Below, piece after piece: positions 1 to 9,110 of a DNA stretch of 48,165 nt. A program made the translations under genes and the position numbers. The number at the start of each line of letters is the position of its first letter. Position 1 is the first letter of the stretch. The notes below the pieces were generated by a model. It searched no databases. It was given only the letters and a program-made list of their open reading frames with translations, and was not told the origin of the DNA. Source of the DNA: Glaciecola sp. UBA1851 (GTDB lineage: Bacteria; Pseudomonadota; Gammaproteobacteria; Enterobacterales; Alteromonadaceae); NCBI GenBank assembly GCA_002338515.1, contig DDIL01000100.1, forward strand, positions 1 through 48,165. The letters run 5' to 3'.

Positions 1-22
1 TACCAAGCTGCGCCACTCACCG
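1..22 (-). tRNA. tRNA-Pro, 5' end only (cut by window start)
   Basis: Read on the minus strand the sequence begins CGGTGAGTGGCGCAGC and continues TTGGTA. This matches the acceptor stem 5' strand and D-arm of bacterial tRNA-Pro genes (E. coli proK begins CGGTGATTGGCGCAGCC). Only about 22 nt are inside the window, so the anticodon cannot be read. The proline assignment rests on the CGG-start acceptor sequence and is probable rather than certain. A strong promoter sits directly upstream. Confidence 0.72.
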
Positions 23-63
23 ACAATGCAATAACTAGCGTCACCAGCTATTACGGGACGCGA

Positions 64-92
64 ATATTACCGACTATGCTAAGACTCGTCAA
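64..92 (-). promoter_or_regulatory. Strong sigma70 promoter of the tRNA-Pro transcript, stringent type
   Basis: On the minus strand the -35 is TTGACG (87-92), the spacer is exactly 17 nt, and the -10 is TAATAT (64-69). The discriminator after the -10 is GC-rich (TCGCGTC, 57-63), as at stable-RNA promoters that are repressed by ppGpp/DksA. The DNA upstream of the -35 (about 93-130) is rich in A and T runs and could act as an UP element. Transcription would start near 57 and leave a leader of roughly 35 nt before the tRNA. The promoter is read from sequence; stringent control is inferred. Confidence 0.7.
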
Positions 93-265
93 ACACTTTT
101 TGCGGTAATTTTAACTTTTTTCTATCTTGCACAATATACGCTCTAAACCTGCCTGTTTTTAACTCAATGAGCTACTTTTATATTTGGTATAAAGTATTTA
201 TCATAGTTTTTTAGTGCTGATTAAATTACCATTAGCGTAAGTTTAAGATAGTAATGGTTTAACCA

Positions 266-1120
266 ATGACAGCTCAACTAATTGATGGTAAAAAAATTGC
301 CAAACAACTAAGGAATACTGTTGCATCTCATGTAGATGCATTAAAAGCAGCGAATAAGCGCTTGCCTGGCCTAGCTGTCGTGTTGGTCGGACACAATCCA
401 GCGTCTCAAGTGTATGTAGCAAATAAAACCAAAGCATGTGAAGAAGTCGGATTATTATCTCGTGAGTACAAATTACCAGCAGATACCTCTCAAGAAATAC
501 TTTTAGAATTAGTAGATGAACTCAACAATGACGCAGAAATTGACGGTATATTAGTACAGTTGCCCTTACCTGCTGGACTAAATGCTGATGAAATTCTAGA
601 GAGAATCGATCCTAAAAAAGATGTAGATGGTTTCCATCCATTTAACATTGGACGCTTAGCTCAACGTATGCCTGCATTGCGACCTTGTACACCCAAAGGC
701 ATTATGTCCATGATTGCATCTACTAAGCGCAATATTAAAGGTATGGACGCGGTAATAGTAGGTGCATCTAATATTGTTGGTAGACCCATGGGGTTGGAAT
801 TACTATTAGCTGGCTGCACAGTTACCACTTGTCACAAATTTTCTAAGGAACTAAAAAATCATGTAGGTCGAGCTGATTTATTAGTGGTCGCAGTTGGAAA
901 GCCTAACTTCATTCCAGGAGACTGGATAAAAAAAGGGGCGATTGTTATTGATGTAGGCATCAACAGACTAGAAGATGGGAGCTTAACGGGCGATGTTGAC
1001 TTTGAAAAAGCCAGTGAAAGAGCTGATTGGATAACACCTGTTCCTGGTGGCGTTGGTCCTATGACTGTGGCTAGTTTAATTGAAAACACGATAGAGGCAT
1101 ACGTTGAATACCACTCATAA
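266..1120 (+). CDS. folD: Bifunctional methylenetetrahydrofolate dehydrogenase / methenyltetrahydrofolate cyclohydrolase FolD
   Basis: This cytosolic enzyme of one-carbon metabolism interconverts 5,10-methylene-THF, 5,10-methenyl-THF and 10-formyl-THF using NADP. The 284 aa length is close to E. coli FolD (288). The catalytic motif YVANKTKACEEVG has Tyr50 and Lys54 at the same numbers as in E. coli; DVDGFHPFN lies in the middle and PGGVGPMT near the C terminus, with a Rossmann segment (VGASNIVGRP) between them. The ATG at 266 gives the family N terminus, although no good ribosome-binding site precedes it. A DUF1415 gene follows after 12 nt and is probably co-transcribed. Confidence 0.97.
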   Translation: MTAQLIDGKKIAKQLRNTVASHVDALKAANKRLPGLAVVLVGHNPASQVYVANKTKACEEVGLLSREYKLPADTSQEILLELVDELNNDAEIDGILVQLPLPAGLNADEILERIDPKKDVDGFHPFNIGRLAQRMPALRPCTPKGIMSMIASTKRNIKGMDAVIVGASNIVGRPMGLELLLAGCTVTTCHKFSKELKNHVGRADLLVVAVGKPNFIPGDWIKKGAIVIDVGINRLEDGSLTGDVDFEKASERADWITPVPGGVGPMTVASLIENTIEAYVEYHS

Positions 1121-1132
1121 TACGCAAATTTT

Positions 1133-1672
1133 ATGACCTCGTCTGTTAATAACGAATGTTTGAGGCTAACCAAAAACTGGCTTGATAACGTGATAATAGG
1201 ACAAAATTTCTGTCCTTTTGCCAAAAAACCAAGGATTGATAAATCTATTCGGTTCCATGTATCGATAACAAATTCGACAGAAACATTATTAATGGAGCTT
1301 GAGCAAGAGTTCAATCACTTGGACAACAATCCTGAAACCGAAACAACCTTAATTATCTATAAGAATAGCCTACGAGATTTCGATGATTTTTTGGACTCCT
1401 TGTATTTAGCTAATCAGTATCTTGATAGCCTCAACTATAGTGGTATCTATCAAATAGCAAGCTTTCACCCAGCATATAAATTTGAAGGAGAGCCCGATTC
1501 GTCCATAAGCCACTATACTAACCGTTCCCCTTTTCCAATATTGCATATTATTCGAGAAGACAGTATTTCAAGCGCACTTAAATCGGTTGCTAACCCAGAG
1601 CTTATCCCTGAACGAAACATCTCTCATGCGCATAGCTTAGGTAAAGATTTCTTTGTACAGTTTTTAAAGTAA
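1133..1672 (+). CDS. DUF1415 family protein
   Basis: This 179-aa protein matches the DUF1415 family found beside housekeeping genes in many proteobacteria; its biochemical function is unknown. The family signatures visible are the N-terminal NWLDNVIIGQNFCPFAKKP, with a conserved Cys in an FCPFA context, and the central ASFHPAYKFEG. There is no signal peptide or transmembrane segment, so it should be cytosolic. It starts 12 nt after folD, which suggests co-transcription. A role in folate metabolism would be a guess based only on position. Confidence 0.85.
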   Translation: MTSSVNNECLRLTKNWLDNVIIGQNFCPFAKKPRIDKSIRFHVSITNSTETLLMELEQEFNHLDNNPETETTLIIYKNSLRDFDDFLDSLYLANQYLDSLNYSGIYQIASFHPAYKFEGEPDSSISHYTNRSPFPILHIIREDSISSALKSVANPELIPERNISHAHSLGKDFFVQFLK

Positions 1673-1783
1673 CTGTCTTTTTCTGAGCCACCTTCTAGCA
1701 TTACTAATAAATTAATATCAACTTCTAGCGCATAGTAACGCTTTGCATGCTTGATGATGCTTGTATTGCCAAACAAGTACTTT

Positions 1784-3649
1784 CTACTTTGTGAGATTGT
1801 TAGTTGGAGCCTTCACACAAAATAGCTTACTAAATATAATCAGAATTAGAATCAATATAATAGGTGCATAAACAATATTTATAAGCTTTAGCTGATTACC
1901 TAGCTGATTAATATCATTTTCTAACTGAAATTTTACTTCCCTTAATGATCTTCTAATTTCTATTCTCTGAGCGGTAAATTCATCAATTGCTTTTTGTTGT
2001 TCAGCATTAGCAACCAAGTTATCAGCTTGCGTTCGTAACTCGACTAATCGAGCTTCAGTTTGTTCTAGCTCTACCTGCAATAACTGTTCTTGCTCTCTAA
2101 ATCTTTGTTCCGCTTGTAACTGTAAATTTTGCACTTTTTTAAAGGGTCTTGAAATAGTTCCTTTCCCTCGAATTCCTATTAACCCCTCGCTTCCTGCCAT
2201 ATTCTCTATTATGTTTATTAAAAAATCAGCATTATTGGCAAAATGACTCAATACCGTCTGACCAAAAAAGTCACTCTTTTGCACCCAAAATCGGTCAGTT
2301 GCAATATCTGCGTCAGCAATAATAACAAGGTTCACTTGCTTTGAAGTACGAACAATATCTAGTGGTTCAGAAAAGCTATTGTTTTGCATCAGGTTGTCTA
2401 TACGTTGAGGGTCTGCAAAAAATGAGTCAATAAAACCCGTATACCTTGCCGCTAAAACCCTTTCTTTTTGCATTGGGTGGTAATAGTCAGAAAGTTGCAG
2501 CACGTCATTAATGTTGGCATACAACGCTGAGTCAATAACACTTGCGTTATTTGATGCCATTAAAAGTGAGGTCATTTTCAAACGACTATCTTTGGCTAAT
2601 CCTAAAGAACCAAAAGAGGCTCCATTAATCGCTTCTAAATCAGCTGTCGTAATATCATTTTGGTTTATTTGCTCAGATCCCAAACCTAAATAACCCAAGT
2701 GCCTATTTATTTGTCCTGAACGTGTTTGAACTTCTATTCCTGCCAGTGCATCCAAAACGACTTCATTTGGATTAACGGTAATTCCGTAAACTTCAAGTAA
2801 TGGAAGCTCTGAACTATTTGCTCCAACCGCGCCCATTTGGGTCAAAGGATCAGACTCAAAATGAGGATCAACTAATGCAACCGTACTGCCTGCATTCATA
2901 ATATATTGGTCGATTTCTAACAACAATTGGGCATTTATATTCTGAGGATGCCAAAGTAACAATACGTCCGTTTCGGGTAAATTTTCAATTGAAGAACTGA
3001 TTAACTGAATATTAAATAAATCACCCAATTGCTCAAAAATAACATTAGCCGGTGTAGTATTACCGGTTAGCATATTTTGCCCACCAGCTAATTGTAAATC
3101 GCTAACAACCGTTAACTTTGGCGCTTCTGGGTGACTAAGCTTATAAATCATACTACTAATGTCATATTCAAGAAAAGGCTCTTTTTGAGGATCAAAAAAG
3201 CTAATGATAAAAGTATCGCCTCTTGAATTTGTTCCGACTAATCCGAAATATATAATATCTTGGGCAGGCGCAATAGTTGGCCCAGCTAAACCAAACTCTG
3301 CCGCTTTATCTTCTTGTTCTGAAAATGGCTTCGGGTTAATAATATCTAACTTAATTTTGCCCTTGCTGAGTTGGCTATATTCTTCTAATAAACTTTCCAC
3401 ACGAGTGGCATAATCTCTTAAATTGATAAGCCCTTTGGAAGTAGAATCCGAGAAAAAGAATTGCAACTGTATGGGGTCTTCAATGTTTTTTATTATTGTT
3501 TGACTGCCCTTGGACAGTGTATAGATTTTACCTTCTGTTAAATCGAGCTTATAGTCTTTTAAATAGCTATTATTCACAAAAATAAAGGCGACAAAAATAG
3601 TCGTAGCAATAAGAAAAATAAAGATATTTATTAATTTATTAGTATTCAT
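1784..3649 (-). CDS. GldG-like ABC-transporter auxiliary protein (ABC_transp_aux)
   Basis: This 621-aa protein has one N-terminal membrane anchor (about residues 9-29), a long periplasmic region typical of the GldG/ABC_transp_aux family, a Glu/Gln-rich coiled coil (about 510-585) and a C-terminal membrane helix (about 590-612). The N-terminal stretch DLTEGKIYTLSKGSQ is characteristic of the family. It is the last gene of a three-gene set, 9 nt after the permease. In Bacteroidetes the homologous proteins serve gliding motility, but such triads also occur in non-gliding proteobacteria and their substrate is unknown. No gliding function is claimed. Confidence 0.85.
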   Translation of the reverse strand: MNTNKLINIFIFLIATTIFVAFIFVNNSYLKDYKLDLTEGKIYTLSKGSQTIIKNIEDPIQLQFFFSDSTSKGLINLRDYATRVESLLEEYSQLSKGKIKLDIINPKPFSEQEDKAAEFGLAGPTIAPAQDIIYFGLVGTNSRGDTFIISFFDPQKEPFLEYDISSMIYKLSHPEAPKLTVVSDLQLAGGQNMLTGNTTPANVIFEQLGDLFNIQLISSSIENLPETDVLLLWHPQNINAQLLLEIDQYIMNAGSTVALVDPHFESDPLTQMGAVGANSSELPLLEVYGITVNPNEVVLDALAGIEVQTRSGQINRHLGYLGLGSEQINQNDITTADLEAINGASFGSLGLAKDSRLKMTSLLMASNNASVIDSALYANINDVLQLSDYYHPMQKERVLAARYTGFIDSFFADPQRIDNLMQNNSFSEPLDIVRTSKQVNLVIIADADIATDRFWVQKSDFFGQTVLSHFANNADFLINIIENMAGSEGLIGIRGKGTISRPFKKVQNLQLQAEQRFREQEQLLQVELEQTEARLVELRTQADNLVANAEQQKAIDEFTAQRIEIRRSLREVKFQLENDINQLGNQLKLINIVYAPIILILILIIFSKLFCVKAPTNNLTK

Positions 3650-3658
3650 GACTAGGGC

Positions 3659-4390
3659 CTAATCAGCTTTTTTAATTTCAATAATACGGTAGCCGGCAAA
3701 TAGCCAAAAACATATACTCGCTAGGTAATATAGTATGTTGTTGAGCGACAACACTCCTTTGGCTATATTTTCATAATGTGTTAGAAAACTAAAGCTAGCA
3801 ATGTTGTCCAACACAATTGAAGGCACCCAAGACTGGAATATATTTGTGATCAACGGGGACCCCATTGAAACCAAAACGAAGCACGTAACTAAGGCTAAAA
3901 TAAATGCGATAACTTGACTTTTAGTTATTGCAGACATGCACATACCTACGGCTAAAAAAGCACCTGCCATTAACCAACTTCCCAAATATGCAGCCATAAT
4001 GATGCCGTTGTCTGGTTCACCTAAATAATTAACGCTAGTCACTAGCGGAAAAGTCAACAATAAGCAGATTGCTAGGATGAACCACAATGCAACAAATTTA
4101 CCAATCATTACTTGAAGAGTGGTTACAGGCATTGTCATTACCAACTCAATGCTGCCACTGTTGCGCTCTTCAGACCAAGTCCGCATAGATAAGGCCGGTA
4201 CTAAGAGCAAGTAGAGCCAAGGATGAAAATTGAAGAAACTCATTAAGTCAGCTTGGCCTCGCTCATAAAAACTCCCAAGCAAAAACGTGCACACACCAGA
4301 TATCACTAAAAATATAAATATGAACAAATAGGCAACTGTCGAGTTAATAAAACTTGCTAGTTCTCGTTTAAATATTGTCCAAATAGTCAT
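3659..4390 (-). CDS. ABC-2 type permease, GldF-like
   Basis: This 243-aa integral membrane protein has about six hydrophobic helices and the ABC-2 permease layout, including the soluble segment RTWSEERNSGSIELVMTMPV between the second and third helices, where this family couples to its ATPase. Its start codon overlaps the stop of the upstream ATPase gene by one base (TAATG), so the two are translationally coupled. It forms the channel half of the exporter with the ATPase at 4390-5331 and the GldG-like protein downstream. The substrate is not known. Confidence 0.88.
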   Translation of the reverse strand: MTIWTIFKRELASFINSTVAYLFIFIFLVISGVCTFLLGSFYERGQADLMSFFNFHPWLYLLLVPALSMRTWSEERNSGSIELVMTMPVTTLQVMIGKFVALWFILAICLLLTFPLVTSVNYLGEPDNGIIMAAYLGSWLMAGAFLAVGMCMSAITKSQVIAFILALVTCFVLVSMGSPLITNIFQSWVPSIVLDNIASFSFLTHYENIAKGVLSLNNILYYLASICFWLFAGYRIIEIKKAD

Positions 4391-5331
4391 TACTCATTCT
4401 CCAAAAAGGAATATGATGTAACACGTCGAAAAACGTCATCAAGCTTTACTTCATGCGGAAATACCATATCTACGGGTAAATGCTTTAATTGTATATGAGT
4501 TGACACCTGAGACAGTATTTGTTTTCCAGGTTCAGGGAAAACAGTCACTAAGCCTGTTTCTTTATCATGTCGCATTTCAGCTACACCATCTAGCTCAAGT
4601 AAACCTGAAATATCACTTAAGTAACTTAGCTTTAACGAAACAGCATTATAATAAGGAGACATTGCCCTTAATGCTTCAGGAGAATCGTCAAAACATTTTT
4701 TGCCGTCGGATATTACAATAACCCGATTACATAACGCGGTTACTTCTTCTAAAATATGAGTCGAAATTATAATTAATTTATCTTTTGCTAAATTTTTGAT
4801 TAACTCTCTAACTTGATATTTTTGATTGGGATCTAGTCCGTCTGTCGGTTCATCTAATATCAGAATTTCAGGATCATGGATTATAGCTTGTGCAATCCCT
4901 ACCCTGCGTTTAAAACCTTTCGATAAATTTTCAATTTGTTTATCGAGCACTTTTTCAAGTTCAACTTGCTCAACAACCGACTGAATAGCTTGAGCGCGTT
5001 TAGGTTTAGGTATCTTTCTAATTTGAGTAATGAATTTCAAAAATTGATAAACGGTCATTTCTGAATACGCTGGCGCGCCTTCCGGCAAATAACCTATACT
5101 ACTTTTAATGGCAATAGCTGATTTATTAGAATCAGTATATCGCTTATCGTTAATAGTGATATCACCTGAACTTGGTTTTAGAAAACCAGTCAGCATTTTC
5201 ATTGTAGTCGATTTACCTGCGCCATTAGGGCCTAAAAACGCCGCTATTTCTCCGGTGTTTATTTCAAATGATAAATTATCTATTACTTTGTGTTTATCAA
5301 AGTGTTTGCACAGATTGTTGACAGAAATCAT
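4390..5331 (-). CDS. ABC transporter ATP-binding protein, GldA-like
   Basis: This 313-aa ATPase has a Walker A (GPNGAGKST, about residues 35-43), an LSKGFKRRVGIAQA signature, a Walker B ILILDEPTDGLD and an H-loop STHILEE, followed by a roughly 90-residue C-terminal extension typical of ABC-2 exporters. It is first in the minus-strand set ATPase-permease-GldG-like. The 208-bp divergent region shared with trmO should hold its promoter. Assignment to the family is firm; the transported substrate cannot be deduced. Confidence 0.92.
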   Translation of the reverse strand: MISVNNLCKHFDKHKVIDNLSFEINTGEIAAFLGPNGAGKSTTMKMLTGFLKPSSGDITINDKRYTDSNKSAIAIKSSIGYLPEGAPAYSEMTVYQFLKFITQIRKIPKPKRAQAIQSVVEQVELEKVLDKQIENLSKGFKRRVGIAQAIIHDPEILILDEPTDGLDPNQKYQVRELIKNLAKDKLIIISTHILEEVTALCNRVIVISDGKKCFDDSPEALRAMSPYYNAVSLKLSYLSDISGLLELDGVAEMRHDKETGLVTVFPEPGKQILSQVSTHIQLKHLPVDMVFPHEVKLDDVFRRVTSYSFLENE

Positions 5332-5408
5332 GCGGGTTCCTAATACTTCTCTGGATAGGCAAATGGGGATTTTTATTTTAAACTCAAGCTAGAATAAGAT
5401 GTTTTTAC

Positions 5409-5436
5409 CTTATTTGCACAATCTTATTTGCGCAAT
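5409..5436. repeat. Two abutting 14-bp direct repeats in a divergent promoter region
   Basis: CTTATTTGCACAAT (5409-5422) is followed at once by CTTATTTGCGCAAT (5423-5436), with one mismatch. The pair lies in the intergenic DNA between the minus-strand ABC operon and plus-strand trmO, where a tandem operator would be expected. No known regulator consensus was recognised, so chance duplication remains possible. Confidence 0.5.
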
Positions 5437-5539
5437 AATGCATCACCCATTAACGTGTACTGTTTTCATTTTATAACGAAAATTGCTGAACATAACATTC
5501 TTACAGTAGTTAAATGGTCAACAATCGGGACAATGTAAT

Positions 5540-6250
5540 TTGACATACTCAATAGAGCCAGTAGGGCATGTAACAAGTCCTTTTAAAGAAAAGTTTGCTA
5601 TTCCTCGTCAACCGTCTTTGTGCAAGCATGCATTTGGTAGTATCAAGTTTTCATCTCATATCGACCCATTGCAAGCATGTGACGAAATTAGCCAGTTCAC
5701 CCATTTATGGCTACTATTTATCTTCCATAAAAATATAGATCAAGGCTTTAAAAATAAAATAAGGCCACCTCGATTAGGCGGCAATAAAAAAATAGGGGTT
5801 TTTGCTAGTCGATCTAGTTTTCGCCCTAATCATATAGGCATGTCATTGGTAAAAAATGAAGGGTTGGTTGATGGGGAGTTAAAAATTTCCGGTATTGATT
5901 TACTTGATCAGACGCCCATTATTGATATAAAACCCTATTTGCCTTATTCGGATATGCAATTAGACGCAATTGCTGGGTATGCACAAAATTCGCCTCAAAA
6001 TACATTAAACGTCGTGTTTACACAATTAGCTGAACAACAATTATTACCTTATTTAGCTGTTAATGCAGAATTAAAAGTGTTAATTCAGGACGTTCTTTCT
6101 CAAGACCCAAGACCTGCCTACAAACAAAATAAAGTCGATACCAAAATATATTTCATCAAATTATATTCGGTTGAAATAGCATGGCGTGTATCAGAAAATA
6201 TCGTTTATATAGAATCAATAAATAACGATACTGAGAGTAATATCAGTTAG
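5540..6250 (+). CDS. trmO: tRNA (N6-threonylcarbamoyladenosine(37)-N6)-methyltransferase TrmO (TsaA family)
   Basis: TrmO uses S-adenosylmethionine to methylate the t6A37 of ACY-decoding tRNA-Thr. The 236 aa length matches E. coli TrmO (235). The N terminus MTYSIEPVGHVTSPFKEKFA and the motif IPRQPSL align with the family, and the core includes ASRSSFRPNHIGMSLVK. The start is a TTG: an in-frame TAG stop at 5507 leaves no ATG or GTG upstream, and CGGGA lies about 9 nt before it. An out-of-frame ATG-TAA at 5533-5538 sits directly in front. It is transcribed divergently from the ABC operon. Confidence 0.93.
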   Translation: MTYSIEPVGHVTSPFKEKFAIPRQPSLCKHAFGSIKFSSHIDPLQACDEISQFTHLWLLFIFHKNIDQGFKNKIRPPRLGGNKKIGVFASRSSFRPNHIGMSLVKNEGLVDGELKISGIDLLDQTPIIDIKPYLPYSDMQLDAIAGYAQNSPQNTLNVVFTQLAEQQLLPYLAVNAELKVLIQDVLSQDPRPAYKQNKVDTKIYFIKLYSVEIAWRVSENIVYIESINNDTESNIS

Positions 6251-6379
6251 CTAGTCATGGTAATAGTTGAAGTAAGCTCTTTTAAATTAGGTCATGCAAA
6301 TAAATTTTGAATATTTATCTTTTGCTTGTTGTATACGACTGCTAAAATTCTAGAATCTTTTTTATTAATTACGTTGATT

Positions 6380-8086
6380 ATGCGCACATCTCAATATTTA
6401 CTTGCCACACAAAAAGAAATTCCTAACGATGCAGAGGTAATTAGTCACCAACTAATGCTAAGAGCTGGAATGGTCAGAAAATTAGCTTCTGGTTTATATA
6501 GCTGGCTACCAACAGGGTTACGAGTACTCAATAAAGTGACTCAAATTGTACGAGAAGAAATGAATAAGGCGGGCGCAATCGAAATTAATATGCCTGTTGT
6601 TCAACCTGCTGACCTTTGGCAACAGTCTGGTCGATGGGAGGCGTATGGGCCAGAATTGCTTAGAATAAAAGATCGACACGACCGTGACTTTTTATTAGGG
6701 CCTACGCACGAAGAAGTAGTAACGGCTCTGGTCAATAACGAAGTGAATAGTTATAAACAACTTCCGCTAAATTTATACCAAATACAAACCAAATTTAGAG
6801 ATGAGATAAGGCCTCGCTTCGGTATTATGCGTGGACGTGAGTTTGTTATGAAAGATGCATATTCGTTCCATTTAGATAGTGAGTGCTTGAATAATACCTA
6901 TCAAACCATGCATCAAGCTTACTGTAATGTATTTGACCGTTTAGGGTTAGAATATCGCCCAGTTATAGCTGATTCTGGCTCTATTGGTGGTGCGGTTTCA
7001 CACGAGTTTCACGTACTAGCTGAATCTGGAGAAGATGATATTGCATTTAGTAATGCATCTGACTATGCAGCCAATATAGAATTAGCTGAAGCGGTTGCCG
7101 AGCAATACAGTTCACAAGCTTCTCGTGAACTTAAAATAGTGGATACGGGTGAGCATAAAACTATAGACGCCGTTTCTAATTTATTAAAAATTGACCCTAA
7201 AACAACAGTTAAAACCCTCATAGTAAAAGCTAGTGAGGAGGTAGATGCACAAATGATTGCATTGATCCTGCGTGGCGATCACCAATTGAATGAAATAAAA
7301 GCAGCGAAACATGAATGGATTGCTGAGCCTGTTGAATTTGTTGATGAAAAAGAAGTGATTGCTGCAGTGGGATGTGGTTTCGGTACTTTGGGGCCGGTTA
7401 AGATGCCTTTGCCAATTATTGCAGATAGAAGTGCTGCGAACTTACAAAATTTTGTTTGTGGTGCTAACCAAGCTGAAAAACATTACATTGATACAAATTG
7501 GGATAGGGATATTGGTCAATTTGAAGTGGCTGATTTAAGAAATATTGTTGCGGGTGACCCCTCTCCATGCGGCACTGGTACGATAGAAATTAGAAAAGGT
7601 ATTGAAGTTGGTCACATTTTCCAACTTGGAGACAAATACTCGAAAGCCATGAATTGTGGTGTATTAACAGACACAGGGAAACATCAAGTTCTACAAATGG
7701 GTTGCTATGGAATAGGTGTAACTAGAATCGTCGCTGCAGCAATTGAGCAAAATCATGATAAGTACGGTATTATTTGGCCTGAAAATATCGCCCCTTTTAA
7801 AGTCGCGTTAATACCCATGAATATGCATAAATCACATAGAGTAAAAGAAGTCGCAGAAAAGTTATACGCTGACTTAATAGCGCAAGGTGTTGAGGTACTG
7901 TTCGATGATAGAAAAGAACGTCCAGGTGTCATGTTTGCAGATATAGAGTTAACAGGTATACCCAATAGCATCGTGATTGGTGAAAGAAACTTAGACAATA
8001 ACGAAGTTGAATTCAAAAAAAGAGCCTCTGGTGAAAAAACAATGTTAAGTATTGATAATGTTGTTAGCTTTGTTGCCGAAAACTAA
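6380..8086 (+). CDS. proS: Prolyl-tRNA synthetase (bacterial type, with editing insert)
   Basis: This class II synthetase charges tRNA-Pro. The start is set at the ATG at 6380 (MRTSQYLLATQKE), the family N terminus, giving 568 aa against 572 in E. coli; an upstream in-frame start at 6326 would add 18 atypical residues. Motif 2 is in FRDEIRPRFGIMRGREFVMKDAYS and motif 3 in GCYGIGVTRIVAAAIEQ. Between them (about residues 225-405) lies the INS cis-editing domain that clears mischarged Ala-tRNA-Pro. The C-terminal anticodon-binding domain has DDRKERPGVMFADIEL. Confidence 0.97.
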   Translation: MRTSQYLLATQKEIPNDAEVISHQLMLRAGMVRKLASGLYSWLPTGLRVLNKVTQIVREEMNKAGAIEINMPVVQPADLWQQSGRWEAYGPELLRIKDRHDRDFLLGPTHEEVVTALVNNEVNSYKQLPLNLYQIQTKFRDEIRPRFGIMRGREFVMKDAYSFHLDSECLNNTYQTMHQAYCNVFDRLGLEYRPVIADSGSIGGAVSHEFHVLAESGEDDIAFSNASDYAANIELAEAVAEQYSSQASRELKIVDTGEHKTIDAVSNLLKIDPKTTVKTLIVKASEEVDAQMIALILRGDHQLNEIKAAKHEWIAEPVEFVDEKEVIAAVGCGFGTLGPVKMPLPIIADRSAANLQNFVCGANQAEKHYIDTNWDRDIGQFEVADLRNIVAGDPSPCGTGTIEIRKGIEVGHIFQLGDKYSKAMNCGVLTDTGKHQVLQMGCYGIGVTRIVAAAIEQNHDKYGIIWPENIAPFKVALIPMNMHKSHRVKEVAEKLYADLIAQGVEVLFDDRKERPGVMFADIELTGIPNSIVIGERNLDNNEVEFKKRASGEKTMLSIDNVVSFVAEN

Positions 8087-8103
8087 AGTACAGACTTTTT
8101 TCG

Positions 8104-8133
8104 GCTATCTATAATGAAAGGTAGCTAATTTTT
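8104..8133 (+). terminator. Probable intrinsic terminator after proS
   Basis: GCTATCT (8104-8110) pairs with AGGTAGC (8119-8125), with one G-T pair and an 8-nt loop, and is followed by TAATTTTT. The stem is short and the T tract interrupted, so termination may be partial. The next gene starts only 14 nt downstream. Confidence 0.42.
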
Positions 8134-8146
8134 ATGGGCAAACAAC

Positions 8147-8980
8147 TTGTTAGTTACCTTTTATGGAGTGCGAGGCTCCATTCCTACACCGGGCGCTGAG
8201 TTTGTAAAATATGGCGGCAACACGGCTTGTGTGCATATTGCACTGGACGATGGCACTAATATTGTCCTAGATTCAGGCACGGGTATTAGAAACCTTGGTA
8301 AACAATTAATACAAATTAATTCCCCTATTCATCTATTGTTATCTCATAATCATTGGGACCATATTCAAGGCTTCCCATTTTTCGCCCCTTTATATCAACC
8401 CGGTAGAGAAATATATATCACTCCAGGCCTTACCGATGAACACAGGCCAGAGGGTATTTTAGAACAGATGAATGGTAGCTTCTTCCCTGTCCCTAGAGAA
8501 GCGTTGGCAGCTAATGTTGAAATTCAACAATATGATGAAGATAGTTGGATGATTGGTGACGCAAAAATACATAGGTTGTTAATGAATCATCCTGGCGGCG
8601 GCAGTTGTTACAGCATTGAGTATAAAAATAGGAAACTAGCCTATATTACTGACAACGAGCTATACCCGCCCTACAAGAAAAATACTGACTTTTTAGACTT
8701 CGTAACTTTTGCAAAAGATGCTGATTTATTAATACATGACGCACAATATGTTATTCAAGACATGCCTGAAAAATCAGGGTGGGGGCACTCTGTTGCAGAA
8801 GAAGCAGTTAAGCTATCCCTGGCCTGTGATGTAAAACAGCTAGCCCTATATAGTCATGATCCCGAGCGAGAAGACCACCTTATTGATGAAATTGTTGATA
8901 ATGCTAGTTTTATTATTGAAGTGGGCGGCGGAAAAACAGTTTGTTTTGGCGCTAAAGAAGGCTTGTCGCTTAAACTATAA
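8147..8980 (+). CDS. MBL-fold metallo-hydrolase (COG1235-like)
   Basis: This 277-aa protein has the metallo-beta-lactamase fold. The metal-binding motif is SHNHWDH (HxHxDH type), further conserved segments are DSGTGIRNLG, MNHPGGGSCYSI and LIHDAQY, and a late histidine lies in GWGHS. The N terminus LVTFYGVRGSIPTPG is typical of a subgroup annotated as metal-dependent hydrolases; the substrate is unknown (phosphodiester bonds are common in the superfamily). A TTG start is used: an in-frame TAA at 8126 rules out any upstream ATG, and the nearby ATG at 8134 is out of frame. There is no signal peptide, so it should be cytosolic. Confidence 0.85.
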   Translation: MLVTFYGVRGSIPTPGAEFVKYGGNTACVHIALDDGTNIVLDSGTGIRNLGKQLIQINSPIHLLLSHNHWDHIQGFPFFAPLYQPGREIYITPGLTDEHRPEGILEQMNGSFFPVPREALAANVEIQQYDEDSWMIGDAKIHRLLMNHPGGGSCYSIEYKNRKLAYITDNELYPPYKKNTDFLDFVTFAKDADLLIHDAQYVIQDMPEKSGWGHSVAEEAVKLSLACDVKQLALYSHDPEREDHLIDEIVDNASFIIEVGGGKTVCFGAKEGLSLKL

Positions 8981-9110
8981 ATTCACATCATCACACCTAT
9001 AGCCTCCAGTATAAATATATGATTTTACAAAACTCTTAGTTACATGTATTCGTAGTAATAGTTATGATATGTATCTCTTTAGTTTAAAAAATAATAATAG
9101 GAAAAGCTAA

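Noticed and set aside
859..1314. 151-codon minus-strand frame across folD and DUF1415
   Set aside because: It lies opposite two well-supported genes, has no family resemblance and no ribosome-binding site.
1784..5331. Gliding motility operon
   Set aside because: Only the ABC part is present; no gldB, gldH, gldJ, gldK-N or spr genes are near, and the genome context is gammaproteobacterial.
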